From JBOHSA01 sp050732995 (GTDB lineage Bacteria; Gemmatimonadota; Gemmatimonadetes; Gemmatimonadales; GWC2-71-9): a stretch of DNA of 30,276 nt. Below are positions 15,501 through 23,544 of this stretch, one piece after another (within the stretch, counting starts at the first letter, position 1; every line of letters starts with the position of its first letter). A program made the position numbers and the translations under genes. The stretch covers positions 1 through 30,276 of the forward strand of contig JBOHSA010000026.1 of NCBI GenBank assembly GCA_050732995.1, written 5' to 3'. The notes below the pieces were generated by a model. It searched no databases and was not told the DNA's origin. It saw nothing but the letters and a program-made list of their open reading frames with translations.

Positions 15501-16688
15501 ATGCCCCCGAAGTTCCAAGGCGTCGACTTCTACAACCTGGACGGGTTGCTGTCCGAAGAAGAGCGCGCCGTCCGCGACACCGTCCGCGCCTGGGTGGACG
15601 ACAATCTCATGCCGGTCATCGGCGACGCGTACGTCGCGGGGAAGTTCCCCAAACAGCTCGTGCCGGGCATGGCGGAGCTCGGCCTGTTCGGCGCGAACCT
15701 CCCCGAGGAGTACGGCTGCGCCGGGTTGAACAACGTCGCTTACGGGCTGATCATGCAGGAGCTCGAGCGCGGCGACTCGGGGGTGCGCTCCTTCGCCTCG
15801 GTGCAGGGCGCCCTCGTGATGTATCCCATCTATACGTTCGGCAGCGAAGCCCAGCGCAAGCAGTGGCTCCCGAAGATGGCCCGCGGGGAGGTGATCGGCT
15901 GTTTTGGGCTCACCGAGCCCGATTACGGCTCGAACCCGGCCGGGATGATCACCGTGGCGCGGGAAACGAAGGACGGCTGGGTGCTGAACGGCGCCAAGAT
16001 GTGGATCACGAACGGCTCGACGGCGCAGGCGGCGATCATTTGGGCCAAAACGGGAAAGCTCGACGACCCCAACTCGATCCGCGGCTTCATCGTCCCCACC
16101 GACACGAAAGGCTTCTCGGCCAAGGATCAGAAGGGCAAGCTCAGCCTGCGGGCGAGCGACACGAGCGAGCTGGTGTTGCAGGACGTGCATGTCCCCAAGG
16201 ACGCGATCCTGCTCGAGTCGGGCGGGCTCAGGGCGCCCCTGATGTGCCTGACCGCGGCCCGCTACGGCATCGCCTGGGGCGCCGTGGGCGCCGCGATGGC
16301 GTGCTATGATGAGGCGGTGAGCTACGCCAAGACCCGCCTGATGTTCGGCAAGCCGATCGGCGGGTTCCAGCTGCAGCAGGCCCGCCTCGCGGAGATGCTG
16401 ACGGAGATCACCAAGGCGCAGCTGCTCTGTCTCCAGCTCGGTCGGCTGAAGGACGCCGGCACCATGTCTCCCCAGCAGGTGTCCCTCGCCAAGCGCAACA
16501 ACGTGAACATGGCGACGGAAGTCGCGCGGGAGACCCGGCGGCTGCTGGGCGCCAACGGGATCCTCGCCGAGTACCAGGCAATGCGCCACCTCGCGAACCT
16601 CGAGTCGGTCTATACCTACGAGGGCACGCACGACGTGCACACGCTCATCCTGGGGCAGGAGATCACGGGGCTGAGCGCCTTCAACTAG
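15501..16688 (+). CDS. gcdH: Acyl-CoA dehydrogenase, glutaryl-CoA dehydrogenase type
   Basis: A 395-residue flavoenzyme of full length. FAD/substrate signatures include GCFGLTEPDYGSNPAGM, GAKMWITNGS and RLMFGKPIGGFQLQQARLAEM. Glu 374 in TYEGTHDVH is the catalytic base. Arg 96 in SGVRSFASVQGALVMYPI matches the arginine that holds the distal carboxylate in glutaryl-CoA dehydrogenase (RSxxSVQ), which separates it from ordinary acyl-CoA dehydrogenases. Expected reaction: glutaryl-CoA to crotonyl-CoA plus CO2, from lysine/tryptophan breakdown, with electrons passing to ETF, whose genes lie 2.3 kb downstream. GAGG 8 nt before the ATG supports the start. Confidence 0.88.
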   Translation: MPPKFQGVDFYNLDGLLSEEERAVRDTVRAWVDDNLMPVIGDAYVAGKFPKQLVPGMAELGLFGANLPEEYGCAGLNNVAYGLIMQELERGDSGVRSFASVQGALVMYPIYTFGSEAQRKQWLPKMARGEVIGCFGLTEPDYGSNPAGMITVARETKDGWVLNGAKMWITNGSTAQAAIIWAKTGKLDDPNSIRGFIVPTDTKGFSAKDQKGKLSLRASDTSELVLQDVHVPKDAILLESGGLRAPLMCLTAARYGIAWGAVGAAMACYDEAVSYAKTRLMFGKPIGGFQLQQARLAEMLTEITKAQLLCLQLGRLKDAGTMSPQQVSLAKRNNVNMATEVARETRRLLGANGILAEYQAMRHLANLESVYTYEGTHDVHTLILGQEITGLSAFN

Positions 16689-16689
16689 T

Positions 16690-16787
16690 GCGGAACGCGG
16701 AACGCGGGACGCGGAACGTCGGCCGCCGAGTTCCTCGATGCTCGGTCGCTCGCGTCACCGTTCCGCGTTCCGGCTTCCGCGTCCCGC
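16690..16787. repeat. Inverted GCGGAAC heptamer arrays forming a hairpin before the TonB receptor
   Basis: Four units (GCGGAAC, GCGGAAC, GCGGGAC, GCGGAAC) at 16690-16717 face four reverse-complement units at 16760-16787, with a 42 nt loop. Unit by unit the arms pair at 24 of 28 positions. The element fills the space between the dehydrogenase stop (16688) and the receptor ATG (16793). Confidence 0.85.
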
Positions 16788-16792
16788 GTTTG

Positions 16793-18910
16793 ATGGTGGT
16801 GGTGACGTTCGTCGCTCTGCTCCCCCGGCCCGCCGCCGCCCAGCAGCCCGACTCCGCCAAAGACACCGTCCGGCTCGCGCCCATCGAAGTCGTCGGCTCC
16901 ATCGTCCCCGCCGCCGGGCCCACGATCGGCTCCGGTCTTCCCGCGCGGATCTCCCTGATCGGCCGGCGGGCGCTCGAAACCTGGGAGCCGCGCACGCTGG
17001 CCCACGCCCTGAGTACGCAAGCGGGCGTCGCGTTGTACGACGATCTGGGCAGTCCCTACAAGCTCACGCTCACCTCCCGCGGCTTCGCCGTGGGCCCCGT
17101 GGTGGGGCTGCCGCCGGGGCTGTCGGTGTTCCTGGACGGCGTGCGCCAGAACGAGCCCGACGCGGCGCAGGTGAACTTCGACCTGTTGCCGCTGGAGCAC
17201 GTGAAGCGCGTCGAGCTGCTCGCCGGCACCGGCTCGCTCTTGGGGTCCAACTCGCTGGGCGGCGGCATCAATCTGGTCACGCGGCGCGGCGAGGGGCCGT
17301 TCGAGGCGGAGCTCGAAGCCGCGGGTGGATCGTTCGGGACCTACGGCATCGAAGGCTCGGCCGCCGGCGCGCGCGGGGCGTGGGACTATTACCTGGGCGC
17401 CGGCTACGAGTCCGCGGCCGGATGGCGCGCGGCGACGGGCGCCGAGAACTACAACGCGTTCGTCAACCTGGGTCGGCTCGGCGCGACCCGCGGCGTCCGG
17501 TTCCAGCTCTTCGGCGCAAGCTCGTACGCCGAGACGGCCGGCTCGCTGCCGGAGAGCGTCTGGCGCGCGAGCCCGCGAACCAACTTCACGGCCGGCGACT
17601 TCGAGGATCTGGCCCTCGTGCAGGCGAGCGTCTCGGTCTACGCGCCGGTGGGGGGCCGGGGGCGTGGCGCGATCACGCTGTATCATCGCCGGCACGACGC
17701 CGAGCGCTTCAACGTCAACCAGGCCCCCGACCCCAACGTGCGCGGCGTCAGCGTGAACCGCACGATCGGCGGCAACGTGGACTGGCGGTGGGCCGCGCCC
17801 GGCGGGTGGTCGCTGCGCCTGGGCGTCGACGGCTCCGCCAACCGGGTGCACATCCGGTTGCTCGAAGAGCGTCCCGGCACGGACACCCTGACGACCGACG
17901 TGAACAGCCCGAGCTGGGACGTGGCGGCCTACGGGGTCGGCGAGTACCGCGTCGGTCGCGTGACCTTCTCCGCGGGACTGCGCTACGATCACATCCGGAT
18001 TCCCTTCGAGGACAACCTCGATCCGAGCGCCGACACGGCCAGCATGTTCCGCCGGCTGAGCCCGCGGGGCGGCGTGAGCCTGGCGCTCGGCGGCGAGGCC
18101 GCGGCCTACGCGTCGGTGGGCCGGAGCTTCCGTGCGCCGGCGATCCTCGAGCTCGCCTGCGCCGACGCAACCGCCGCGTGCCCGCTTCCCTTCGCCCTCG
18201 GCGACGACCCCCCGCTCGCCCCGGTGGTCGCCACGACGGTGGAGCTGGGTGCGCGCTGGGCCTGGGGCGCGGCGCTCCTGAACGCCGCCGTCTACCGCAC
18301 GGACGTCCGGGACGACATCGGGTTCATCCAGTCCGATTCGGCGGTGTTCCAGGGGTACTTCACGAATATCGGCGCCACGCGGCGCGAGGGCCTGGAGTTG
18401 GCGGCCGAGGTCCCGCTGGGGGGCGGCCACGCGCTCTCGGCTGGCTACGCCTGGACGCGCGCGGCGTATCGCGCTGCCGCCCGGATCTTCAGCTTGCGCG
18501 CGGACGCCGACTTCGCGATGAGCCCGCTGGCTGGGCCGAACCGGGTCGCGCCGGGCGACTGGATCCCGCTGGTACCGGAGCACCAGGCGCGCGTGGGGGC
18601 TTCGGTCCGGCTGGCGGAGGGACTCGAGGCCGGGCTCGACGCGCGCTACACGGGCCGCCAATGGCTCCGGGGCGACGAGGCCAACGAAACGCGTCCACTC
18701 CCCGGTTACTTCACGGTCGATGTGCGCGCCGCCTGGGACCGCGGTGGCTGGGGCGTGACCGTCTTCGTCGCCAACCTGCTCGCTTCCCGCCGCGCCGTGT
18801 TCGGCACGTTCAACGAGAACCGGCAGACCGGCGCCCTCGAGCGCTTCTTCACGCCGATGCAGGCGCGGGCGCTCCGGGTGGTCGTCCGGCGCCAGTTCGG
18901 CGGGGACTAG
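16793..18910 (+). CDS. TonB-dependent outer-membrane receptor
   Basis: A 705-residue receptor. The signal peptide is MVVVTFVALLPRPAAAQQ, followed by a short linker and a plug domain at about 25-160 (IGRRALETWEPRTLAHALSTQAGVALYDD, FLDGVRQNEPDAAQVNFDLLPLEHVKRVELLAGTGSLLGSNSLGGGINLVTRRGEG). The rest is a strand-rich barrel with motifs such as RSFRAPAILELAC, GARWAWGAALLNAAVYRTDVRD and NIGATRREGLELAAEV, ending in RVVVRRQFGGD. The frame extends up to GTG 16688, but that extension is only the translated repeat, so ATG 16793 is chosen. Ligand unknown; such receptors take up metal chelates, vitamins or sugars. No TonB-ExbBD genes nearby. Confidence 0.88.
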   Translation: MVVVTFVALLPRPAAAQQPDSAKDTVRLAPIEVVGSIVPAAGPTIGSGLPARISLIGRRALETWEPRTLAHALSTQAGVALYDDLGSPYKLTLTSRGFAVGPVVGLPPGLSVFLDGVRQNEPDAAQVNFDLLPLEHVKRVELLAGTGSLLGSNSLGGGINLVTRRGEGPFEAELEAAGGSFGTYGIEGSAAGARGAWDYYLGAGYESAAGWRAATGAENYNAFVNLGRLGATRGVRFQLFGASSYAETAGSLPESVWRASPRTNFTAGDFEDLALVQASVSVYAPVGGRGRGAITLYHRRHDAERFNVNQAPDPNVRGVSVNRTIGGNVDWRWAAPGGWSLRLGVDGSANRVHIRLLEERPGTDTLTTDVNSPSWDVAAYGVGEYRVGRVTFSAGLRYDHIRIPFEDNLDPSADTASMFRRLSPRGGVSLALGGEAAAYASVGRSFRAPAILELACADATAACPLPFALGDDPPLAPVVATTVELGARWAWGAALLNAAVYRTDVRDDIGFIQSDSAVFQGYFTNIGATRREGLELAAEVPLGGGHALSAGYAWTRAAYRAAARIFSLRADADFAMSPLAGPNRVAPGDWIPLVPEHQARVGASVRLAEGLEAGLDARYTGRQWLRGDEANETRPLPGYFTVDVRAAWDRGGWGVTVFVANLLASRRAVFGTFNENRQTGALERFFTPMQARALRVVVRRQFGGD

Positions 18911-18932
18911 AAGCGATGGTTAGCTTTCGATC

Positions 18933-18965
18933 CCCGACACCCGACACCCGATACCCGATCCCCGC
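18933..18965. repeat. CCCGACA heptamer array touching the etfB start codon
   Basis: Four full heptamers (CCCGACA, CCCGACA, CCCGATA, CCCGATC) at 18933-18960, then CCCGC directly before the ATG. The array occupies the place where a ribosome site should be, and none is visible. Confidence 0.85.
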
Positions 18966-19718
18966 ATGAAGATCGCCGTGTGCATCAAACGCGTCCCCGA
19001 CACCGAGACGCGGGTAAAAGTCGCCGCCGACGGCAAGAGCCTCGACGAGGCGGGGGTGAAGTTCATCCTCAACCCGTACGACGAATTCGCCGTGGAAGAG
19101 GCGCTGCAACGCAAGGAGCAGGCGGGCGCGGGCGAGGTGGTCGTCGTCGCGCTCGGCCCCGCGGCCGCCCAGGAGACGATCCGCACCGCGCTCGCGATGG
19201 GCGCCGACTGCGGCGTCCTGCTGCAGGTGGACCGCCTCCCCGCCGACGGCCTCGCCGTCGCCCAGGCGCTCGCCGCCGAGCTGAAGACCGGCGGGTACGA
19301 CCTGATCCTGTTCGGCAAGATGGCGATCGACGACTACAACCATCAAGTGGGCCCGATGGTGGCCGAGCTGCTCGGGTTGCCGTGCGTCACCGCGGTGGCG
19401 CACCTTGAGCTCGAAGCGGGAAAGGGCGTCGCCGAGCGGGAAGTCGAGGGGGGGATCGAGGTCGTGGAGTTCCCGCTGCCCGCCGTGCTCAGCGCCTACA
19501 AGGGCCTGAACGAGCCCCGCTACCCCGCGCTCAAGGGGATCATGGCGGCGAAAAAGAAGCCGCTCGAGGTCAAGCCCGTGACGCTCGCTGCCGGCGCGAT
19601 CGAGGTGCTGGCGATGCGGCCCCCGCCCGAGCGCAAGGACGGCACGATCGTCGGTGAGGGCCCGGGCGCGGTGCCGGCGTTGCTGCAGCTGCTCCGCGAG
19701 GAAGCGAAGGTTCTGTGA
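18966..19718 (+). CDS. etfB: Electron transfer flavoprotein beta subunit
   Basis: A 250-residue protein of normal length. It begins MKIAVCIKRVPDTETRVKV, has the NPYDEFAVEEAL and VVALGPAAAQETIRTALAMGAD segments, and the DLILFGKMAIDDYNHQVGPMVAELL motif that binds AMP. With EtfA it forms the soluble FAD-containing dimer that carries electrons from acyl-CoA dehydrogenases to the membrane. The start directly follows a heptamer array and has no Shine-Dalgarno. The stop overlaps etfA (GTGA). Confidence 0.95.
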   Translation: MKIAVCIKRVPDTETRVKVAADGKSLDEAGVKFILNPYDEFAVEEALQRKEQAGAGEVVVVALGPAAAQETIRTALAMGADCGVLLQVDRLPADGLAVAQALAAELKTGGYDLILFGKMAIDDYNHQVGPMVAELLGLPCVTAVAHLELEAGKGVAEREVEGGIEVVEFPLPAVLSAYKGLNEPRYPALKGIMAAKKKPLEVKPVTLAAGAIEVLAMRPPPERKDGTIVGEGPGAVPALLQLLREEAKVL

Positions 19719-20689
19719 CCGGTGTCCTCGCGGTGCTGGAGCAGCGCGACGGCGCGCTGCGCAAGGTGTCGCACGAAGTGGTGACGGGAGCGCGCCGGCT
19801 GGCCGACGCATCGGGCGGGAGCGTGGACGCGTTCGTGCTGGCCGCGGGCCCGGTGAAAGGGGCCGACGCGCTGGGCGGGTTCGGCGCGGACACGGTGATC
19901 ACGGGGACCAACCCGGCGTTCGCGCAGTATGCTCCGGAAGGCTGGGCCACCGTGATCGCGGAGCGGGCCAAGACCGGTGGCTATCGGGTCGTCGTCTTCG
20001 CCGCGAGCGCCACGGGCAAGGACCTCGCGCCCCGCGTCGCGGCCAGGCTGAGCGTCGCGCTGGCAACCGACGTGACCGACGTCATCGTCGACGGCGACGC
20101 CGTCGTAGCGACCCGACCCGTGTACGCCGGCAAAGCGCTGCTCCAGGTGCGGCTCACGGCCGTTCCGGCGCTCGTGTCGCTCCGGCCGAACGTGTTCACG
20201 CCGGTGCAGCGGCCCCATCCCGGCGCGGCGGAGACGGTCGCGGTTTCCGCCCAGCCGGGGCGGGTGCGGGTGCGCGAGCTCAAGGCCGCCCCCGCGGGCG
20301 CGCTGGACGTCGCCGAGGCGCCGATCGTGATCTCCGGCGGCCGGGGGCTGAAAGAGCCCGCCAACTTCAAGATCCTGGAAGAGCTGGCGCGAGCGTTCGG
20401 CGGGACCGCGGCGGTGGGCGCGTCCCGCGCGGTGGTGGACGCGGGCTGGCGGCCCCACGCCGACCAGGTGGGCCAGACCGGCAAGACCGTCAGCCCGACG
20501 CTCTACATCGCCGTCGGCATCTCGGGCGCGATCCAGCACCTCGCCGGCATGCGTACCTCGAAAGTGATCGTCGCGATCAACAAGGACAAAGACGCACCGA
20601 TCTTCAAAGTCGCCGACTACGGCATCGTCGGTGATCTTTTCGAAGTCGTGCCCAAGCTGACTGAGGAGATCCGGAAACTCCATGCCTGA
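19715..20689 (+). CDS. etfA: Electron transfer flavoprotein alpha subunit
   Basis: A 324-residue protein. The C-terminal FAD domain is complete: VISGGRGLKEPANFKILEELARAFGG, AVGASRAVVDAGW, QVGQTGKTVSPTLYIAVGISGAIQH and VIVAINKDKDAPIFKVADYGIVGD. The N-terminal part is the more variable dimer domain. The GTG start overlaps the etfB stop, and the stop overlaps the ETF-QO start by 8 nt, so the three are co-translated in a fixed ratio. Confidence 0.95.
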   Translation: MTGVLAVLEQRDGALRKVSHEVVTGARRLADASGGSVDAFVLAAGPVKGADALGGFGADTVITGTNPAFAQYAPEGWATVIAERAKTGGYRVVVFAASATGKDLAPRVAARLSVALATDVTDVIVDGDAVVATRPVYAGKALLQVRLTAVPALVSLRPNVFTPVQRPHPGAAETVAVSAQPGRVRVRELKAAPAGALDVAEAPIVISGGRGLKEPANFKILEELARAFGGTAAVGASRAVVDAGWRPHADQVGQTGKTVSPTLYIAVGISGAIQHLAGMRTSKVIVAINKDKDAPIFKVADYGIVGDLFEVVPKLTEEIRKLHA

Positions 20690-22376
20690 CGGGGCGGGGA
20701 GCGGGGAGCGGTTCGTTCCGGCGCAGCACCAGCCCGCGCTGCCGCTGGACCGGCTCATCCTCGAGCCGGGGACCGAGGGTGCGAGGGACCGTATGGAGCT
20801 GGACGTCCTCGTCGTCGGGGCCGGCCCGGCCGGGTTGTCCTGCGCGATCGAGCTGGCGCAGCTGGCAAAGACCGACCACCTCGAGCTGGGTATCGGCGTG
20901 CTCGAAAAAGCCGCGGCCCTGGGCGAGCACTCCCTGTCGGGGGCCGTGGTCAACCCACGCGCGTTCCGCGAGCTGTTCCCCGATCTCAATGATTCAGACT
21001 TCCCATTCCGCGCGCCGGTACGCAAAGAGGCCGTGTATCTGCTGACGGCGAACGGCCAATGGCGCCTGCCGACGCCGCCCACCATGCACAACCGCGGCTA
21101 CTACGTCGCCTCCCTGTGCGAAGTCGTCCGCTGGCTCGGCGGCAAGGCGGAAGAACTGGGCGTCAACCTGTTCACCGGCTTCCCCGCGGCGAGCCTCCTG
21201 GTGGACGGGCCGCACGTGGTGGGCGTACGCACCGCGGCCACCGGACTGGACCGCGACGGCACGCCGCTGGCGACCTACCAGGCTCCGAACGACCTCGTGG
21301 CCAAGGTCACGGCGCTGGCCGAGGGTCCCCGGGGACTGCTGGCCCAGGCCTGGCTCGAGCGGCAGGGCGTGGGATCGGACAATCCCCAGATCTTCGCGCT
21401 CGGCGTGAAGGAGATCTGGGAGACCAAGCGGCCGCTCGATCGCGTGATCCACACCCTGGGGTGGCCGCTTCCCGCCGACGCGTTCGGCGGCAGCTTCTGC
21501 TATCCCCTCGAGCCGAACCTGGTCGCCCTGGGCCTCGTCGTGGGTCTGGACTATCACGATGCCGCGCTCGACGTGCACTTCCTGTTGCAACAAATGAAGC
21601 GGCATCCGCTCTTCCACCCCTACCTCGACGGAGGGGAATTGGTGGAGTGGGGCGCCAAGACCATTCCTGAGGGCGGTTATTACGCCGTGCCACGCCGGCG
21701 GCACGGCGCCGGGGTCGTGTTGCTCGGGGATTCGGCAGGGTTCGTGGACGTGCCGTCGCTGAAAGGGATCCATTACGCGGTACAGTCGGGCATCTACGCC
21801 GCGCGGGCGATCTTCGACGAGCTCAAGGGAGGGGCAGGAGCCCCCTCCCGGCTCGCGGCCTATGACCGGCTGGTGGATGGGTCGTTCATAATGCGGGATC
21901 TCTACCGCACCCGGAACATGCGGCTCGCGTTCCGGGACGGGTTCTTCGCCGGCGGTCTCAAAGCCGCGCTGATGACCCTCACCCGGGGGCGGTTCCCCGG
22001 TGGAAAGATCTCCATGCAGCCCGATGCGGCGATCCCACGCCGGGTGCGTTCCTCCCCCTCCCCCCCGTCTCCTCCCCGTGCTGCGGCGTCCTTCGTTCCG
22101 GACGGTGCGCTCACGTTCAGCAAGGTGGATGCGGTCTTCAAGTCCGGGAACGCGACCCGGGATACGGTGCCGATGCATCTCGTGGTGGGCCGTGACATCC
22201 CACCGGCGCTGGCGCGGTTCTACAGCCACGTCTGTCCCGCCGGGGTCTATGAGGAAGTGGCCGGGACGTTGCGAGTGAACGCGCCGAACTGCGTGGACTG
22301 CAAGGCGACCGACGTCCTGGGCCCCCGGTGGACCCCGCGGGAAGGAGGCAGCGGACCCAGGTACAAGCGCATGTAG
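20682..22376 (+). CDS. Electron transfer flavoprotein-ubiquinone oxidoreductase, one Fe-S cysteine missing
   Basis: A 564-residue membrane-associated flavoprotein that passes electrons from reduced ETF to quinone. It has the Rossmann motif VVGAGPAGLSCAIELAQL, EHSLSGAVVNPRAFRELFPD, LGWPLPADAFGGSFCYPLEPNLVALGLVVGLDY and GDSAGFVDVPSLKGIHYAV. The C-terminal [4Fe-4S] part normally has four cysteines, in CPAxVYE and NCxHCKTCDIxDP. Here C518, C537 and C540 are present, but the fourth is Thr 543 (NCVDCKATDVLGP), and the usual NINW stretch after it is shortened. A Pro/Ser-rich low-complexity stretch (about residues 450-465) separates the FAD part from the Fe-S part. The cluster may be altered or absent. 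Confidence 0.92.
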   Translation: MPDGAGSGERFVPAQHQPALPLDRLILEPGTEGARDRMELDVLVVGAGPAGLSCAIELAQLAKTDHLELGIGVLEKAAALGEHSLSGAVVNPRAFRELFPDLNDSDFPFRAPVRKEAVYLLTANGQWRLPTPPTMHNRGYYVASLCEVVRWLGGKAEELGVNLFTGFPAASLLVDGPHVVGVRTAATGLDRDGTPLATYQAPNDLVAKVTALAEGPRGLLAQAWLERQGVGSDNPQIFALGVKEIWETKRPLDRVIHTLGWPLPADAFGGSFCYPLEPNLVALGLVVGLDYHDAALDVHFLLQQMKRHPLFHPYLDGGELVEWGAKTIPEGGYYAVPRRRHGAGVVLLGDSAGFVDVPSLKGIHYAVQSGIYAARAIFDELKGGAGAPSRLAAYDRLVDGSFIMRDLYRTRNMRLAFRDGFFAGGLKAALMTLTRGRFPGGKISMQPDAAIPRRVRSSPSPPSPPRAAASFVPDGALTFSKVDAVFKSGNATRDTVPMHLVVGRDIPPALARFYSHVCPAGVYEEVAGTLRVNAPNCVDCKATDVLGPRWTPREGGSGPRYKRM

Positions 22377-22381
22377 CCCGC

Positions 22382-22443
22382 TCCCCTGGTCCGGGGACTG
22401 CGGGTCCGCCGTCGGGTGGGTGTGCCGTGCCCTGTTTTAGGGC
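22382..22443 (+). terminator. Two short hairpins after the ETF-QO gene
   Basis: TCCCC-TGGTCC-GGGGA (22382-22397) starts 6 nt after the stop codon, and GCCCT-GTTTT-AGGGC (22429-22443) follows. Neither has a T run, so they are not classic intrinsic terminators; they may stabilise the 3' end or help factor-dependent termination. Confidence 0.3.
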
Positions 22444-22504
22444 GTATGACACACAGTCGCGCCCTGAAATGAGGCCGCCGGTGCTCCATGGCCGCCAGCG
22501 CGTA

Positions 22505-22532
22505 TTGCGTAACTCATTATTATGCAAATAAT
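22505..22532 (+). promoter_or_regulatory. Candidate promoter of the stressosome operon
   Basis: This stretch is strikingly AT-rich for the window. TTGCGT (22505-22510) is followed after 16 nt by AATAAT (22527-22532), five of six matches to the -10 consensus. It would start transcription near 22540, at the first arm of the dyad at 22540-22558. The -35 match is weak (three of six). Confidence 0.4.
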
Positions 22533-22539
22533 TGTGACT

Positions 22540-22558
22540 ATGCTACGAGATGTAGCAT
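22540..22558. promoter_or_regulatory. Operator-like palindrome ATGCTAC-GAGAT-GTAGCAT
   Basis: A perfect 7 bp dyad with a 5 nt centre right after the candidate -10 element, where a bound repressor would block transcription start. No regulator gene of an obvious matching type is adjacent. Confidence 0.5.
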
Positions 22559-22595
22559 CAGGCACTAGCCTTGCTCCGCGTGCCAGCACAACATT

Positions 22596-22626
22596 GAGCG
22601 CCCCGGGCGCTCACCCAAGGAGGAGG
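22596..22626 (+). promoter_or_regulatory. Leader hairpin and strong ribosome site of rsbR
   Basis: GAGCGCCC-C-GGGCGCTC (22596-22612) is a perfect dyad able to form a 7 bp RNA hairpin ending 4 nt before AAGGAGGAGG (22617-22626), the strongest Shine-Dalgarno of the window, 3 nt before ATG 22630. The ribosome site fixes the start and excludes an upstream ATG at 22522. Confidence 0.6.
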
Positions 22627-22629
22627 CGC

Positions 22630-23532
22630 ATGACCCCCAAGGCCGAGACCATCTCCCCCAGCTCTCCCAGTCAGCCCACCGCTGATCTCCTGCGCGAGCT
22701 GGTGGCGCACCTGCGCCAGAACCGCACTCAGCTGCGGGAGGAATGGGCGCGCCGCATTACGGAGTCGCAGCTGCTCACCGCGATGACCAAGGACGAGATC
22801 TTCGCCGAGGCCACGTCGGTGTACGACAACTACGTCGAAGTGCTGGAGACGGGGAGTGTCGAGGCGCTGCAGGCGTACGCGCGCAATCTCTCGGAGCGCA
22901 TCATTCCACGCGGGGTCGAAACGCACGAAGTGCTGGGCATCGTGCTGCTGCTGCGCGACGTGCTGGCCCGCTCGCTGTTCAAAAAATACCAGGCGAACTT
23001 CGATCTGCTGAACCGGGTGTTGGACGCGTACGAGCCCGCAGCCAACCGGATCGCGAACACGGTGGGCGTGGGCTTCGTGCAGGAGCGCGAGCGCATCATC
23101 CGCCAGCAACAGGAGGCGATCCGGGAGCTGTCGACCCCGGTGCTGCAGGTGCGCGAGCGGCTGCTCATCCTGCCGATCATCGGTGTGGTGGATTCCCAAC
23201 GCGCCCGCCAGCTCACCGAGCAGCTGTTGCGCGGCATCCGGGCCAACCGGGCCAAGGTGGTCGTGATGGACATCACCGGCGTGCCGGCCGTGGACTCGAC
23301 CGTGGCGAACCACCTGGTGCAGACCGTGGAGGCCTCCCGCCTGCTGGGCGCGACCGTGATCGTCACGGGCCTGTCCCCCGAAATCGCGCAGACCCTGGTG
23401 ACCATCGGGGTCGATCTCACCAAGATGAACACCGTGGGCGACCTGCAGGGCGGCATCGAGGAAGCCGAGCGCCTGCTGGGCTACAAGGCGATTACCGAAG
23501 GCGAGGCCCCGGCGCAGGTCGAGCAGGAGTAA
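22630..23532 (+). CDS. rsbR: RsbR-type stressosome scaffold with STAS domain
   Basis: A 300-residue protein. The N-terminal half (about 18-150) is the helical RsbRD-type sensor domain (LLRELVAHLRQNRTQLREEWARRI... HEVLGIVLLLRDVLARSLF), not a globin or PAS. The STAS domain spans about 165-285 (IRELSTPVLQVRERLLILPIIGVVDSQRA, VVVMDITGVPAVDSTVANHLV). In Bacillus RsbRA two threonines in these two positions are phosphorylated by RsbT; here the equivalents are Ser 189 and Ser 223, still phosphorylatable. The start is set by the strong ribosome site. First gene of a six-gene operon; rsbS follows after 12 nt. Confidence 0.92.
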   Translation: MTPKAETISPSSPSQPTADLLRELVAHLRQNRTQLREEWARRITESQLLTAMTKDEIFAEATSVYDNYVEVLETGSVEALQAYARNLSERIIPRGVETHEVLGIVLLLRDVLARSLFKKYQANFDLLNRVLDAYEPAANRIANTVGVGFVQERERIIRQQQEAIRELSTPVLQVRERLLILPIIGVVDSQRARQLTEQLLRGIRANRAKVVVMDITGVPAVDSTVANHLVQTVEASRLLGATVIVTGLSPEIAQTLVTIGVDLTKMNTVGDLQGGIEEAERLLGYKAITEGEAPAQVEQE

Positions 23533-23544
23533 CGGCAGCCCGCC

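Noticed and set aside
16688..16792. N-terminal extension of the TonB receptor from GTG 16688
   Set aside because: The extension is only the translated heptamer repeats and would hide the signal peptide that begins at ATG 16793.
16685..18661. A 658-codon minus-strand open frame opposite the TonB receptor, and a 743-codon plus-strand frame beside it
   Set aside because: Composition is typical of antisense or shifted shadows of a GC-rich gene; the receptor frame carries plug and barrel motifs and a signal peptide.
22040..22080. Pyrimidine-rich stretch in the ETF-QO gene as a regulatory element
   Set aside because: It is in frame and codes for a Pro/Ser linker between two domains, which explains it well enough.
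22377..22500. tRNA or other structured RNA gene in the gap after ETF-QO
   Set aside because: Only two short hairpins are present; no cloverleaf, anticodon arm or CCA end could be made out.
22522..22629. Longer RsbR starting at ATG 22522
   Set aside because: The added residues cover the promoter-like region and dyads, while ATG 22630 has the best ribosome site of the window.
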